From NCBI RefSeq assembly GCF_019145355.1, contig NZ_JAHSTY010000002.1, forward strand, positions 620,001 to 684,000: a DNA stretch of 64,000 nt, in the 5' to 3' direction. The notes below the pieces were generated by a model, which was given only the letters and a program-made list of their open reading frames with translations, was not told where the DNA came from and did not search any database. Origin of the DNA: Pseudomonas azadiae. Its GTDB lineage: Bacteria; Pseudomonadota; Gammaproteobacteria; Pseudomonadales; Pseudomonadaceae. Positions 38,420 through 49,133 of this stretch are shown here, piece after piece. The position numbers were made by a program, and so were the translations under genes. Every line of letters starts with the position of its first letter. Position 1 is the first letter of the stretch.

Positions 38420-38624
38420 TTTTGGGCGGTCGAAAAGTGCCGTAGCGAAAATAGTCTCCTGTATCGCTGGCCTGACTGCCCTTGAAAACTACTCGCCAGC
38501 ATGCCGCTGAGGAAATCGATACAAAGTATTTCTGATTTTTTTGGTATGGTGCAGCACATTTTCAGGGATTGAGCTTTCATCCGCAGGAAGCGGCATCGAC
38601 CTTCTTCAACGAGATGCTGTAGAA

Positions 38625-40517
38625 ATGCCCGAACCGATACCCATCAAAGATCACGAAAAAGAAAACCGCCTGGTCAACAAGCGCCTCCTCGCCTGCGCGC
38701 TGCTAGTGATTGGCATCACCTGCGCTCTGGTGGGGCGTATGTATTTCCTGCAAGTGGTGCAGTACGACTACCACTCCACAATTTCCGAGAATAACCGCGT
38801 CCACGTGTTGCCCATCACACCCACGCGTGGGCTGATCTATGATCGCAACGGCGTAGTGCTGGCCGATAACCGCCCGAGCTACAACCTGACCATCACCCGC
38901 GAGCGCACCACCGACCTCAAAGGTGAACTGGATGCCATCGTCAGCTTGCTGCATCTGCCCGCCGAAGACCGCGCCGTATTCGACAAGGCGCTGAAGCAGG
39001 CGCGCCACCCCTTCGTGCCCGTGACGTTGTTCTACGAGCTGACCGAAGAACAGATCGCGCTGCTGGCCGTTAACGAATTCCGTCTGCCCGGGGTGGACGT
39101 AGAGCCGCAATTCGTTCGTCACTACCCCTTGGGCGCTCATTTTGCCCACTCCATTGGTTACGTAGGACGGATCAACGAGAAAGAATCCAAAGCCCTCGAC
39201 TCGGTGGAGTACCGCGGTACCCAATCCATCGGCAAGACCGGTATCGAGCGCTTCTACGAATCCGAGCTGCACGGCCACGTGGGCTATGAAGAAGTCGAGA
39301 CCAACGCCCAAGGTCGCGTACTTCGCGTGCTCAAGCACACCGATCCGATCCCCGGAAAAAATATCGTGCTGAGCCTGGACGTGCACCTTCAGCAAGCGGC
39401 GGAAGACGCCCTGGGCGATCGCCGCGGCTCGGTGGTTGCTCTCGACCCGCAGACCGGAGAAGTGCTGGCCATGGTCAGCAAGCCGAGTTTCGACCCGAAC
39501 CTGTTCGTCACCGGCATCAGCTTCAGGGAGTATGCCGCGCTGCACGATTCTATCGACCGGCCACTGTTCAACCGTGTCCTCAGAGGCCTTTACGCCCCTG
39601 GCTCGACTATCAAGCCGGAAGTCGCCATCGCCGGCCTCGACAGCGGTGTCGTCACGCCGCAGACGCGCGTGTTCGACCCTGGTTACTACCAACTACCGGA
39701 TTTCGATCATAAATACCGCAACTGGAACCACAGTGGTGACGGCTGGGTGGACATGGACGCCGCCATCATGCGCTCCAACGACACCTACTTTTACGACTTG
39801 GCCCACAAACTGGGCATCGACCGTTTGCACGACTACCTGGCGGAGTTCGGGTTGGGCCAGAAAGTATCGCTGGACATGTTCGAAGAGTCAGCTGGCCTGA
39901 TGCCCTCTCAGGCCTGGAAACGCGCCACGCGCCGTCAGCCCTGGTTCCCGGGCGAAACCGTGATCCTCGGCATCGGCCAGGGCTATATGCAGGTCACACC
40001 GCTGCAGCTGGCACAGGCCACCGCATTGATTGCCAACAAAGGTGTGTGGAACCGACCGCACCTGGCCAAGACCATTAATGGCGTGCCGCCAGTCGATGAA
40101 AACCCCATGCCCAACGTGGTCCTCAAGGACCCGCGCGATTGGGAGCAGGTCAACCACGGCATGCAGCTGGTTATGCACGATCCACGCGGCATCGCCCGCG
40201 CTGCCGCTCAAGGCGCGCAATATCGCATTGCTGGCAAGAGCGGTACGGCGCAAGTGGTGGCGATCAAGCAGGGTGAGCGTTACAACCGCGAAAAGACCCT
40301 GGAACGCCATCGCGACAACGCCTTGTTCGTCGGTTTCGCCCCGGCTGAGCACCCAAAGATCGTGATCTCGGTGATGATCGAAAACGGCGAGGCCGGTGGC
40401 CGCGTCGCCGGTCCGGTAGTACGGCAGATCATGGACGCCTGGTTGCTCGATCAGGACGGCCACCTCAAGCCGCAATACGCAACGCCGGCTAAGGCGCCGG
40501 GGGATCCAAAAGTTTAA
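38625..40517 (+). CDS. mrdA: Penicillin-binding protein 2 (class B transpeptidase), stand-alone copy
   Basis: A 630-residue inner-membrane transpeptidase that crosslinks peptidoglycan during elongation. One N-terminal span (LLACALLVIGITCALVGRMYFLQ) precedes a pedestal domain. Active-site motifs are Ser and Lys in PGSTIKP (about 328-334), SND in MRSNDTYF, and KSGTAQ. ATG 38625 (MPEPIPIKDHEK) is the family start, with a weak ribosome-binding site. The elongation genes usually linked to it (rodA, rlpA, dacA, mltB) are absent; it sits just after an rRNA operon and is followed by unrelated genes, so it may be a second PBP2. Confidence 0.92.
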   Translation: MPEPIPIKDHEKENRLVNKRLLACALLVIGITCALVGRMYFLQVVQYDYHSTISENNRVHVLPITPTRGLIYDRNGVVLADNRPSYNLTITRERTTDLKGELDAIVSLLHLPAEDRAVFDKALKQARHPFVPVTLFYELTEEQIALLAVNEFRLPGVDVEPQFVRHYPLGAHFAHSIGYVGRINEKESKALDSVEYRGTQSIGKTGIERFYESELHGHVGYEEVETNAQGRVLRVLKHTDPIPGKNIVLSLDVHLQQAAEDALGDRRGSVVALDPQTGEVLAMVSKPSFDPNLFVTGISFREYAALHDSIDRPLFNRVLRGLYAPGSTIKPEVAIAGLDSGVVTPQTRVFDPGYYQLPDFDHKYRNWNHSGDGWVDMDAAIMRSNDTYFYDLAHKLGIDRLHDYLAEFGLGQKVSLDMFEESAGLMPSQAWKRATRRQPWFPGETVILGIGQGYMQVTPLQLAQATALIANKGVWNRPHLAKTINGVPPVDENPMPNVVLKDPRDWEQVNHGMQLVMHDPRGIARAAAQGAQYRIAGKSGTAQVVAIKQGERYNREKTLERHRDNALFVGFAPAEHPKIVISVMIENGEAGGRVAGPVVRQIMDAWLLDQDGHLKPQYATPAKAPGDPKV

Positions 40518-40749
40518 TTCAAGCCTTCCATTCGTCCTACCGCTCGACTCGGCAAGCCAAGGCACATCATGGACCGTCCAGATGTGTCCAGGCGGCCCAC
40601 CTCATAACGCACGCCTTTGCAAAAGCAACTTCCATTCAATGGGTCAGTCATAACCTATTACCGGATCAAGGACGGGCTCATCATCATTGCTTACAACCCG
40701 AGGTTGCGCATTGTTTGATGTCGCCTACTGTCAATGGAGGAGGTGACTT

Positions 40750-41226
40750 ATGCACGTATTGGATCGCATAGAACGGAAAGTCCTGCTCAACGCTCCACGT
40801 AAACAGGTGTGGGAGGCGCTCACCGATGCCGAAAAATTCGGTGGCTGGTTTGGTGTAGCCCTTGAAGGCAAAACCTTTGTTGCCGGGGAAACTGTCGAGG
40901 CGCAGATCACTTATCCGGGATACGAACACGTGGTCTGGAAGGCCAGGATCGAACGTATCCTGCCGCAGACGCTGTTCTCATTCTGGTGGCATCCGTTTGC
41001 GGTAGACCCAAACATCGACTACGACACGGAAACCCCGACGCTGGTGGAATTCACCCTCGAAGATCGCGCGCCGGGTATCTTGCTGCGGGTGGTTGAATCG
41101 GGCTTTGACGCGGTGCCCGGGGGCCGGCGGCAAAAGGCCTACAAGATGAACTCCCGCGGCTGGGATGAGCAAATGAGCAATATCGAAACTTACCTCAACC
41201 AGGCGGGGACCAAACGGACATCGTGA
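40750..41226 (+). CDS. SRPBCC/AHSA1-domain protein
   Basis: A 158-residue START-like ligand-pocket protein: IERKVLLNAPRKQVWEALTDAEKFGGWFG at the N terminus and SRGWDEQMSNIETYL at the C terminus are typical of the AHSA1-like SRPBCC group. A strong GGAGGAGGTG precedes the ATG. Such genes are often beside an ArsR regulator, but none is present here. The ligand is unknown. Confidence 0.85.
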   Translation: MHVLDRIERKVLLNAPRKQVWEALTDAEKFGGWFGVALEGKTFVAGETVEAQITYPGYEHVVWKARIERILPQTLFSFWWHPFAVDPNIDYDTETPTLVEFTLEDRAPGILLRVVESGFDAVPGGRRQKAYKMNSRGWDEQMSNIETYLNQAGTKRTS

Positions 41227-41324
41227 TGGCGGGCCGCTGTGGCTTGGGTGAGCGTTAAGCTGCTGCATTTGCGCGGATGCCGAGTAGAATCACGCCCTGA
41301 GAGCGATTCCTGAGGTGCGGTACG

Positions 41325-43682
41325 GTGGATTTACAGCAGGGTTTTGTCCTGACCCGGCATTGGCGTGATACCCCGGCGGGCACGGAGGTCAGCTTCTGGC
41401 TGGCGACCGACCAGGGCCCTAGGTTTATCCGCCTACCCGTGCAGACCTCGGTGATGTTTATCCCCGAAGCCCATCGCAAGCCATTGGATTGGCTGCTCAA
41501 GGGCGAGCGTGATATCGAGTTGCGCCCCTTGCAGCTGGTGGATTTCCATCATCGCAAGGTGCTGGGCCTGTACACCCGCCAGCACCGCCAGGCCATGGAC
41601 ATGGAAAAGCGCCTGCGTGCCGCCGGTGTGGATGTCTACGAGGGCGATGTGCGCCCACCCGAGCGCTACATGATGGAGCGCTTCATCACCGCGCCGGTGT
41701 GGTTCGGCGGTACGCCTGACGCAACCGGCGCCTTGCTGGAGGCGCAGATGAAACCGGCGCCCGACTACCGCCCGCCACTGAAACTGGTGTCCCTCGACAT
41801 CGAGACCACCGCACAGGGCGATCTGTATTCCATCGCCCTCGAAGGCTGCGGCGAGCGCCAGGTGTATATGCTTGGCCCGCCGAATAAAGCCGACGCCGTG
41901 GATTTCAAGCTCGACTACTGCGACACCCGCGCCCAACTGCTCGAACGCCTCAACCAATGGCTTGCCCTGCACGACCCTGATGCAATCATCGGCTGGAACG
42001 TCGTGCAGTTTGACCTGCGCGTACTCCACGAACATGCACAGCGCCTCAATGTGCCGCTCATGCTCGGTCGTGGCGAAGAGCCAATGGCCTGGCGTGAGCA
42101 CGGCAGCCGCAATCACTACTTCGCCGCTGCTGCAGGGCGGTTGATCATCGATGGCATCGAAGCCCTGCGCTCGGCCACCTGGAGCTTCGAATCCTTCAGC
42201 CTTGAAAACGTCGCGCAAACCCTGCTGGGCGAAGGCAAGGACATCTCCACGCCGTATCAACGCATGGACGAGATCAACCGCATGTTTGCCGAGGACAAGC
42301 CCGCCCTGGCGCGTTACAACCTCAAGGACTGCGAGCTGGTCACGCGGATTTTCGAGAAGACCGAACTGCTCAAGTTCCTGCTCGAGCGGGCCAGCGTCAC
42401 CGGGTTGCCGGCTGACCGTAACGGTGGTTCCGTCGCCGCGTTCACCCATTTGTATCTGCCGCTGATGCACCGCCAGGGTTTTGTCGCGCCGAACCTGGGC
42501 GACAAACCACCCCAGGCCAGCCCCGGCGGCTTTGTCATGGACTCGCGCCCCGGCCTCTACGAATCGGTGCTGGTGCTCGACTACAAAAGCCTCTACCCCT
42601 CGATCATCCGCAGTTTCCTGATCGACCCGGTCGGCCTGATCGAAGGCCTCAAGTACCCCGACGACAACGACTCGGTCGAAGGCTTTCGCGGCGCGCGTTT
42701 TTCCCGCACCCGGCACTGTTTGCCTTCCATCGTTGCGCGGGTCTCCGAAGGCCGGGAAGTGGCCAAGCGCGAACACAACGCACCGCTGTCCCAAGCGCTG
42801 AAAATCATCATGAACGCCTTCTATGGCGTACTCGGTTCCAGCGGCTGCCGGTTCTTCGATACTCGGCTGGCGTCGTCGATCACCCTGCGCGGGCATCAGA
42901 TCATGCGCCGAACCCGCGAGCTGGTCGAAGCCCAAGGTTATGAAGTGATCTACGGCGACACCGACTCCACCTTCGTCTGGCTCGGCAGTGCGCACACCCA
43001 GGAAGCGGCCAGCCGCATCGGCCGCGCGCTGGTGCAACACGTCAACGACTGGTGGCGCGAGCACCTGCGCACCGCCTTCGGACTGCAAAGCGCCCTGGAA
43101 CTGCAATACGAAACCCACTTCACACGCTTTCTCATGCCCACCATCCGCGGCGCGGAGGAGGGCAGCAAGAAGCGCTACGCCGGCCTGGTGGTGCGCAATG
43201 ATGGCAGTGAAGAAATGGTCTACAAAGGCCTGGAAACCGTGCGCAGCGACTGGTCGCCCCTGGCGCGCCGATTCCAGCAGGAACTCTACCAGCGCATCTT
43301 CCATCGCCAGCCCCACCAGGACTACATACGCGACTACGTAGCCCGTACCCTGAGCGGCGAGTTCGATGAGCTGCTGATCTACCGCAAACGCCTGCGCCGC
43401 CGGTTGGATGACTACGAACGCAACGTGCCACCCCATGTACGCGCCGCACGCCTGGCCGATGATTACAACGACCGCCTGGGTCGCCCACGCCAGTACCAGC
43501 GCGGCGGCTGGATCAGCTACGTGATCAGCGTCAATGGCCCGGAACCGTTGGAGGTGCGTCAAGCGCCCATCGACTACGATCACTACGTCACCCGGCAATT
43601 GCAGCCGGTGGCCGATGCGATCCTGCCGTTCGTGAATGACGACTTCAGCACCTTGGTCGGCGGGCAAATGGGCCTGTTCTAA
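41325..43682 (+). CDS. polB: DNA polymerase II
   Basis: A 785-residue family-B polymerase with proofreading, used in replication restart and damage tolerance. Exonuclease motifs are [10 protein letters not shown] (ExoI), [14 protein letters not shown] (ExoII) and YNLKDCELV (ExoIII). Polymerase motifs are [11 protein letters not shown] (A), [13 protein letters not shown] (B) and YGDTDSTF (C). GTG at 41325 follows TGAGGTGCGG. All catalytic Asp residues are kept. No canonical LexA box was identified just upstream, so SOS control cannot be claimed. Confidence 0.95.
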   Translation: MDLQQGFVLTRHWRDTPAGTEVSFWLATDQGPRFIRLPVQTSVMFIPEAHRKPLDWLLKGERDIELRPLQLVDFHHRKVLGLYTRQHRQAMDMEKRLRAAGVDVYEGDVRPPERYMMERFITAPVWFGGTPDATGALLEAQMKPAPDYRPPLKLVSLDIETTAQGDLYSIALEGCGERQVYMLGPPNKADAVDFKLDYCDTRAQLLERLNQWLALHDPDAIIGWNVVQFDLRVLHEHAQRLNVPLMLGRGEEPMAWREHGSRNHYFAAAAGRLIIDGIEALRSATWSFESFSLENVAQTLLGEGKDISTPYQRMDEINRMFAEDKPALARYNLKDCELVTRIFEKTELLKFLLERASVTGLPADRNGGSVAAFTHLYLPLMHRQGFVAPNLGDKPPQASPGGFVMDSRPGLYESVLVLDYKSLYPSIIRSFLIDPVGLIEGLKYPDDNDSVEGFRGARFSRTRHCLPSIVARVSEGREVAKREHNAPLSQALKIIMNAFYGVLGSSGCRFFDTRLASSITLRGHQIMRRTRELVEAQGYEVIYGDTDSTFVWLGSAHTQEAASRIGRALVQHVNDWWREHLRTAFGLQSALELQYETHFTRFLMPTIRGAEEGSKKRYAGLVVRNDGSEEMVYKGLETVRSDWSPLARRFQQELYQRIFHRQPHQDYIRDYVARTLSGEFDELLIYRKRLRRRLDDYERNVPPHVRAARLADDYNDRLGRPRQYQRGGWISYVISVNGPEPLEVRQAPIDYDHYVTRQLQPVADAILPFVNDDFSTLVGGQMGLF

Positions 43683-43705
43683 ATACTCTTGAAGGAGCAA
43701 CGCCG

Positions 43706-44338
43706 ATGTACACGCTTTATGGCATCGACGAATCCGGTTCATGCATGATCGAAATCGCCCTGCTGCGTTGCGCGGTGCCGTGGCGCCGGGTGGACGCAGC
43801 CTCCTGGGCGGAGGGTGAGGGCAGCGATGAGCTGGCCCGCATAAACCCGCTCAAACAGGTGCCCACCCTGGTTACTCCCGATGGCGAGGTGCTGACCGAG
43901 AGCGCAGCGATCCTGATCCATCTGGGCCTGGCATTCCCGGCCTCCGACCTGCTGGCCGGCAACCGTGCACAGGTCCTGCGCGGCCTCGTCTATATCGCCG
44001 CCAATTGCTATTCGGCGATCGGCATCATCGATTACCCGCAACGCTGGCTGGGCGACGCCGATCAAGCCGTGCAGGCGCAACTGGCCACGGGTACGCGGCG
44101 CTATCTGCATCAGGCCTGGGTGATGTTCGCCAACCAGTTCGCCGACCAATTGTTTGCCGCGGGCAACGTGCCGAATGCACTGGGTATCATGGCGGCAGCG
44201 GTGTCGCGCTGGGACGGGGCGCGGGACGCACTGAGCGGCCTGGCCCCAGGCTTTGCGCAGAGCCTGGCGCAGGTGGATGCCGACCCCATCGTCGCGCCCG
44301 TTTTTGCGCGGCATTGGCCGCAGTGGAAGGTCTCATGA
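43706..44338 (+). CDS. Glutathione S-transferase-like protein
   Basis: A 210-residue GST-fold protein. The thioredoxin-like N domain has YTLYGIDESGSCMIEIAL, NPLKQVPTLVTPDG with the cis-Pro, and LTESAAILIHLG with the glutathione-binding Glu-Ser. A helical C domain follows. AAGGAG precedes the ATG, 23 bases after polB. The substrate is unknown. Confidence 0.87.
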   Translation: MYTLYGIDESGSCMIEIALLRCAVPWRRVDAASWAEGEGSDELARINPLKQVPTLVTPDGEVLTESAAILIHLGLAFPASDLLAGNRAQVLRGLVYIAANCYSAIGIIDYPQRWLGDADQAVQAQLATGTRRYLHQAWVMFANQFADQLFAAGNVPNALGIMAAAVSRWDGARDALSGLAPGFAQSLAQVDADPIVAPVFARHWPQWKVS

Positions 44339-44502
44339 TGTTTGTGCAATCAATGGAAACAATGACAGCCGCAGCGAGCAAGCCCTTGCGTCGCGGGCGT
44401 CCTGACCTACGCTTTCTTAATGTGGTGTAGGAATCATCCTTGAATTTGACTGTCGCAGACATGAAACTCAAGAACCCTGCATGGAATTCAAAGGAGGTGC
44501 GC

Positions 44503-45084
44503 ATGCTCATCCGGTCGCTGACCCTGGCTACCTTGATGGCTTTTACGGGGCCGCTGTTGGCTGCTGATGATCTCAACCCGCTCAAGCAGGACTTGGGCAA
44601 GGCCCGACCGCTGGTGGTGGTTGAGCTTGATTCCGGCAACGATACCTTGGCGACCCTCAAGAAACAGCTGGACGAGCCTGCTACCAAGCAGTCCTTTGAA
44701 GAGCGAGCCATGGTGTTTTACACCGTGAAGTTCGGCAGCATCGGCGCCGAAGGGGAGAAGTTCGCCAAGGACCCCAAGGACAACAAGAAGCTCACGCCGC
44801 CGGAAACCAACGCACTGATCCGCGCCCTCAAACTCGGCGCCGGCAGCGGTACCAAAGTGATCCTGGTAGGCAAGGACGGCGAGAAGAAACTCGAGAAGAC
44901 CGTGCCGCCGGACACGCTCGACCTGAAGGAATTCTTCACGGCCATCGACCAGATGCCAATGGCGGAAAAAGAAGCCGCCGCGGCGGCGGAACCTGAACCT
45001 GCCGCACCTGCTCCCGCTCCTGCCAAAGGCGCCAAGCCAGCCAAGCACGGCAGCAAACCAGCCCCTCAACAACTCGACGACTGA
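44503..45084 (+). CDS. DUF4174-type secreted protein with Ala/Pro tail
   Basis: A 193-residue exported protein. The signal peptide is RSLTLATLMAFTGPLLAA. Residues about 32-145 match DUF4174 (RPLVVVELDSGNDTLATLKK, GTKVILVGKDGEKKLEKTV), a thioredoxin-like fold without a CxxC. The last 45 residues are a low-complexity Ala/Pro/Lys tail (AAAAAEPEPAAPAPAPAKGA). ATG 44503 has AAGGAGGT; the 21 upstream codons of open frame are not used. The function is unknown. Confidence 0.83.
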   Translation: MLIRSLTLATLMAFTGPLLAADDLNPLKQDLGKARPLVVVELDSGNDTLATLKKQLDEPATKQSFEERAMVFYTVKFGSIGAEGEKFAKDPKDNKKLTPPETNALIRALKLGAGSGTKVILVGKDGEKKLEKTVPPDTLDLKEFFTAIDQMPMAEKEAAAAAEPEPAAPAPAPAKGAKPAKHGSKPAPQQLDD

Positions 45085-45110
45085 CTCGGTTCCAGGCAGC
45101 CCAGAATCAA

Positions 45111-45201
45111 TGTGGGAGCCGGGCTTGCCCGCGATGGCGGTGGATCAGTCAAGTATCCGCTGACTGACACACCGTATTCGCGAGCAAGCCCGGATCCCAC
45201 A
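45111..45201. repeat. REPIN 4, variant subtype
   Basis: An inverted REP pair, TGTGGGAGCCGGGCTTGCCC opening at 45111 and its partner (CGAGCAAGCCCGGATCCCACA) closing at 45201. It has a GGGCTTGCCC core instead of TGGCTTGCC. It lies between the DUF4174 gene and pslL, which are convergent. Confidence 0.88.
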
Positions 45202-45218
45202 TTGGATCTCCAGTGTTA

Positions 45219-46268
45219 TCAGGTTGCAGCGTTTGCTCCACCCGCCTTACGGACCGGAAACGGAAAGTAGAAAAACCGCAAAACCCCCACCCGCTTGATC
45301 ACTTCCCCGATCAACAGCGGCGCCACCACCGCCACCACAAAACCGATGCACGCGGCGACAAATGCATGCAGCCCCAGGCGCTGCATCAGGTCGAAGGTCT
45401 TGTGCTGAATCTCACCGTGAAAGATCAGCAGAATCAGGGTCGACTGGCCAATGTAGGTCATCACTCGGGTGATCAGCGCCGAGGCCATGAGCACCCGCGC
45501 CAGCGCCCAGCATGCATACACGCCAATCGCCGCCAATAGGCTGGTCCACAGCCAGTGATCGTAGCGCCGCTGCGCAAGGTCCATGGTGTCGCCTCGGTAG
45601 ACAAACACCGCAGCGAACACTACGGCCGATACCAGCAGGGTCAGCACCGAACCCGCATGGGCGCGCAGCCAATGGCGCAGCAGGTAGCCATAGACAAAGC
45701 AGCTGCCACTGATCAGCGTGATATCCAGGCTGAACGGCAAGCCTGGCAACACCCAGGTGTGCCCGCCTAACGTGACCGGCAGCTGCCAGAACCAGGGCAG
45801 CATCCAGATGCCAATCAGCAAGGGCACCATCATCGCCAGGCAACTTACCGCCAGCGGCAGGCGTTGGATCAAGCGCAGCACGACCCAGCCGAACAGGATC
45901 GCCACCCAAAAGTGCGGCAGGAACCACAGCGCCTGCCAGGGGATGGTGTTCACCGAGGCATACAGCACGCCGCCGATATCCGGCAGCAACGGCTGGCCGC
46001 GCAAAATGCTGCGTACGATCACATAGGTGAGCATGGTGAAAAAAAACGGCTTGAGCAGGCCATCGGCCTTGCGCACCGCCATTTCCACGAAGGCCTGTTC
46101 AGGCTTGAAAAAGACCCCGGACAAAAAGAAGAACAACGGCAGCACAAATGACGCAAGCAGCGGGTAGAGCACGTCCGGGGATGACGCGACAAACCAGCTG
46201 TGGGCATACACGATCACCAGGATGCCGATGCCTTTGGCAATATCCATTTGTATCCAACGATTTTTCAC
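45219..46268 (-). CDS. pslL: PslL, acyltransferase-3 family membrane protein
   Basis: A 349-residue inner-membrane protein with about ten spans. The acyltransferase-3 signature is at the start (WIQMDIAKGIGILVIVYAHS), and FFFLSGVFF follows. It would add an acyl group to the Psl polysaccharide or its precursor. It is the last gene of the psl operon, 22 bases after pslK and followed by REPIN 4. pslM, pslN and pslO of P. aeruginosa are not present. Confidence 0.87.
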   Translation of the reverse strand: MKNRWIQMDIAKGIGILVIVYAHSWFVASSPDVLYPLLASFVLPLFFFLSGVFFKPEQAFVEMAVRKADGLLKPFFFTMLTYVIVRSILRGQPLLPDIGGVLYASVNTIPWQALWFLPHFWVAILFGWVVLRLIQRLPLAVSCLAMMVPLLIGIWMLPWFWQLPVTLGGHTWVLPGLPFSLDITLISGSCFVYGYLLRHWLRAHAGSVLTLLVSAVVFAAVFVYRGDTMDLAQRRYDHWLWTSLLAAIGVYACWALARVLMASALITRVMTYIGQSTLILLIFHGEIQHKTFDLMQRLGLHAFVAACIGFVVAVVAPLLIGEVIKRVGVLRFFYFPFPVRKAGGANAAT

Positions 46269-46290
46269 CTGCGAGTCCCCAATCGATCAT

Positions 46291-47700
46291 TCATGTTTTG
46301 CGCCACGGCTTGAGCCACAGGCCCATGACCAGCAACACCACCGCACCGGCCAGGGTACTCAGCCCCAACTGCAGCCACACGCCCTCAACCCGAAACAGCA
46401 CCAGTGCCGCCGCGCCCATCAGCACCGCGCCGAGTAGCCAATGCAGGGCCCAGGGCAGGGCGCCGAGCAAAGCCTGGCGCTGCATCAGCAGCAACGCCGT
46501 GCAAATCACCCCTGCCAGCGCAGCCATCGGGATACCGGCCAGGCCGAACACAAAGGGCAGGGCGCCGAGCAGCAGTACATTGACCAGGCTACCGAGTAAC
46601 TCGCAGCGCAGCGGCTGACGCGTATCGCCGGCAGCGTAGGCGTAACGCGCGAGCAAGGCGTTCCAGGCGCCGAATACCAGCGGCACGGCAAACCAGGCCA
46701 GCAGCAGCGGCAAAGGCGAATCAGCCGACTGCTGGGGCAGCAGCAACGCCACCAGACTCGGGGCGGCCGCGACCAGGCCGACCCCAGCGGGCAGGGTCAG
46801 CATGCTGGCGGTTTCCAGGCCACGCTTGAGCAAGGCCAGGCGCTCATCGCCCTGGCGCCGGCTCATCATGCCCAGCAGCACCTGGTTGAGGCTCATCAGT
46901 GCAATCAGCGGCAGGTTCATCAGTTTGCGCGCCAGGTTGACCCAGGTCACCGCACCTTCTCCCAGTAACGACGCCACCAGCCGCTCGATCAGCGCCAGGC
47001 CCTGGCTCGCGCCATTGCTCAACAACAGCGGGCCGATGCGCTGGCCCAATTCCCGCAGCGGCGCCCACGACCATTGCCAGTGCCACGGCCGCCAACCCAG
47101 GTGCCACATCGATGGCAGCAGCGCCAACGGCATCAGCAGGCTGCCGGCCAGGCACGCCAGGGCCAGTGAGTGCGGCTGGCTGGCGGTGCCGGCCAGCGCG
47201 AGGTAGGTCACCGGCGGCAGGTTGAACAACAACGACCCCAAGCCCGCCAGCACAAACCGCTCGCTGGCCTGCAGGGGCACGCTGAACAATGCATGCAGCA
47301 TCAGCCCCGGCGCGCACCAGGCGACCACCTGCAAGTTACGGCTGGCGAGCGCCATGGCACCGTCCGCCAAGCCCGGCCCGAGCAGTTGCACCAGCCACGG
47401 CGCCAGTAGCGTCAGTAGCATGCTCACGGCCAGCGCAATCAACAGCAGCGGCGCAAACAACACCGCCAGCCAGCCCAGCCGCTCGTCGCGCTTGCGCGCC
47501 AGGTACAACGGCAGCGCCGCCGCGCTCAGCACGCCGCCGGCCAGTGACATGCGCAGCGCCTCCGGCAAAAACACTGCGATCAGGAACGCATCGCTGCGCT
47601 CTCCCGCGCCCCAGGCCGCCACCAGCAGCCATTCACGGGCGAAGCCCAGGCACAATCCCAGCAGCGTCGCCAGGGTCAGCCAGACCGCGGAGCCGAGCAT
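46291..47700 (-). CDS. pslK: PslK, MurJ/MviN-type flippase
   Basis: A 469-residue membrane protein with about fourteen spans of the MOP/MurJ superfamily (LLGLCLGFAREWLLVAAWGAGERSDAFLIAVFLPEALR at the N terminus). It is the candidate flippase for lipid-linked Psl repeat units. Start and pslJ stop share a base (TGATG). Confidence 0.88.
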   Translation of the reverse strand: MLGSAVWLTLATLLGLCLGFAREWLLVAAWGAGERSDAFLIAVFLPEALRMSLAGGVLSAAALPLYLARKRDERLGWLAVLFAPLLLIALAVSMLLTLLAPWLVQLLGPGLADGAMALASRNLQVVAWCAPGLMLHALFSVPLQASERFVLAGLGSLLFNLPPVTYLALAGTASQPHSLALACLAGSLLMPLALLPSMWHLGWRPWHWQWSWAPLRELGQRIGPLLLSNGASQGLALIERLVASLLGEGAVTWVNLARKLMNLPLIALMSLNQVLLGMMSRRQGDERLALLKRGLETASMLTLPAGVGLVAAAPSLVALLLPQQSADSPLPLLLAWFAVPLVFGAWNALLARYAYAAGDTRQPLRCELLGSLVNVLLLGALPFVFGLAGIPMAALAGVICTALLLMQRQALLGALPWALHWLLGAVLMGAAALVLFRVEGVWLQLGLSTLAGAVVLLVMGLWLKPWRKT

Positions 47701-49133
47701 CAGGGCTGTGCGCCATCAAGCTGAGGTTTGTGATACGCCACGCTGCTCACCTGGGGCAGGCGCGCCGGAAAGAGTCGGCGTGCCTCCAGCACGTTGATCC
47801 CCACCATCAGCCAGAACAGCGCGACCATCACCACCGCAAAGCTGAAGTAGTGGTCGAACAGGCCGCTGACCAGGGCCGAGAGAATCCCGGCGGTAGTGCC
47901 CAGCCACAGCGCATTGTCCTTGGTCAAGCGAATCGGGCCGCTCGGCGGGCGCGCTTCCCGCCACCAGCGCAGCGTCACCGCCACAAAGAACAGCATCCCG
48001 ACGATGCCGGTCTTGTAGATGAAGTTCAGCCACAGGTTGGAGATGCCCAGCAACTGAGTGCCCGGCACCGGCGGATCAACCTTGAAGCCGATGCCGAACG
48101 GATACGCCAGCACCGCCTGGGGAAACATGCGGTATTCGTCGAAACGCACTTCGGTACTGGCGTTGTCCGACGAAAAAATCGTTGCCAGGCGTTCCTGCAA
48201 CGGCGGGTAAGCCATCACCAATGCCACCGTCAGCGCCGCGCCGATCATCAGCAGGCGGCCGGTGTACGGCACCCGGCGCGTGGCCATCCACATCAGCACC
48301 AGCGCCAGGCTGACCATTGCACCGCGGCTGCTGGCCAACAGCAAGGCCGCTGCGCCGAGGCACGCCACGCTCAGGCCCAACGCGCGTTTCCAACCCCGCT
48401 CGGTCATGCCGAAGCAGAAGGCCATGGGGAGCAGCAACGCCATGATCCCGCCGATGGCATTCGGGTGCATCCATGGCGAACCCATGCGCGAAGACATGGC
48501 TTCCAGGCCGAATTTCAGCATGTCGAAGTTGCCGTAGTTGAACAGCGCCAGAATCGGCGCAATGCCGGCCCCTGAGCGCGTGCGCACAAACACCGCGATC
48601 GACAGCACCAGCATCGCCAGGCTGCCCAGCAGCAGGGCGATCACCAGTGACTCGCGGTGTTTGTGGTCCACCAGCAATTTAGCGCATAGAAATACCGACG
48701 ACAGGCTCAGCAGCCAGCGCAACCAGTTGGCCACGCCGCTGGTGTCGGCGTGGACGGTGACCTGGCCGACGATAAACGGGAACACGCTGAACAGCATCAG
48801 CCACAACAGCATCTGGTCGGTGGGGCGCAGGCCCAGGCTTGGCGTATCGGGCAGGCGCGCGATGAAGCTGTGCCACAGCACCGCGCCCCAGGTCAGCGCC
48901 AGGATCGCTTCGCTGACGGTACTGCGAATGCCCAGGTTGACGGTGGAATAGGGCATGAACGTGGCGACCAGGGCAAACAGCAACAGGCCCCAGAACGGAA
49001 ACCGCAGGATGGTCACCGCCCCGGCCAGGCCGATTACGGCGAGGAATGCCTTGGCCGGCGACAGCAACAGCGCGAGGGCGCCAAACAGCAGGCCGAAGAG
49101 GATCGCGACGAGGCTGGGCAGGTTCAGGCTCAT
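47700..49133 (-). CDS. pslJ: PslJ, O-antigen-ligase/Wzy-type membrane protein
   Basis: A 477-residue membrane protein with about eleven spans and a large periplasmic loop (NASTEVRFDEYRMFPQAVLA) typical of Wzy_C ligases/polymerases. It is the likely polymerase of Psl units. ATG 49133 overlaps the pslI stop (ATGA); an open upstream frame is ignored. Confidence 0.87.
   Translation of the reverse strand: MSLNLPSLVAILFGLLFGALALLLSPAKAFLAVIGLAGAVTILRFPFWGLLLFALVATFMPYSTVNLGIRSTVSEAILALTWGAVLWHSFIARLPDTPSLGLRPTDQMLLWLMLFSVFPFIVGQVTVHADTSGVANWLRWLLSLSSVFLCAKLLVDHKHRESLVIALLLGSLAMLVLSIAVFVRTRSGAGIAPILALFNYGNFDMLKFGLEAMSSRMGSPWMHPNAIGGIMALLLPMAFCFGMTERGWKRALGLSVACLGAAALLLASSRGAMVSLALVLMWMATRRVPYTGRLLMIGAALTVALVMAYPPLQERLATIFSSDNASTEVRFDEYRMFPQAVLAYPFGIGFKVDPPVPGTQLLGISNLWLNFIYKTGIVGMLFFVAVTLRWWREARPPSGPIRLTKDNALWLGTTAGILSALVSGLFDHYFSFAVVMVALFWLMVGINVLEARRLFPARLPQVSSVAYHKPQLDGAQP

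Noticed and set aside
41433..43742. 769-codon open frame opposite polB
   Set aside because: Antisense shadow; all polymerase and exonuclease motifs are on the plus strand.
44440..44502. Upstream in-frame extension of the DUF4174 gene
   Set aside because: The signal peptide and AAGGAGGT place the start at 44503.
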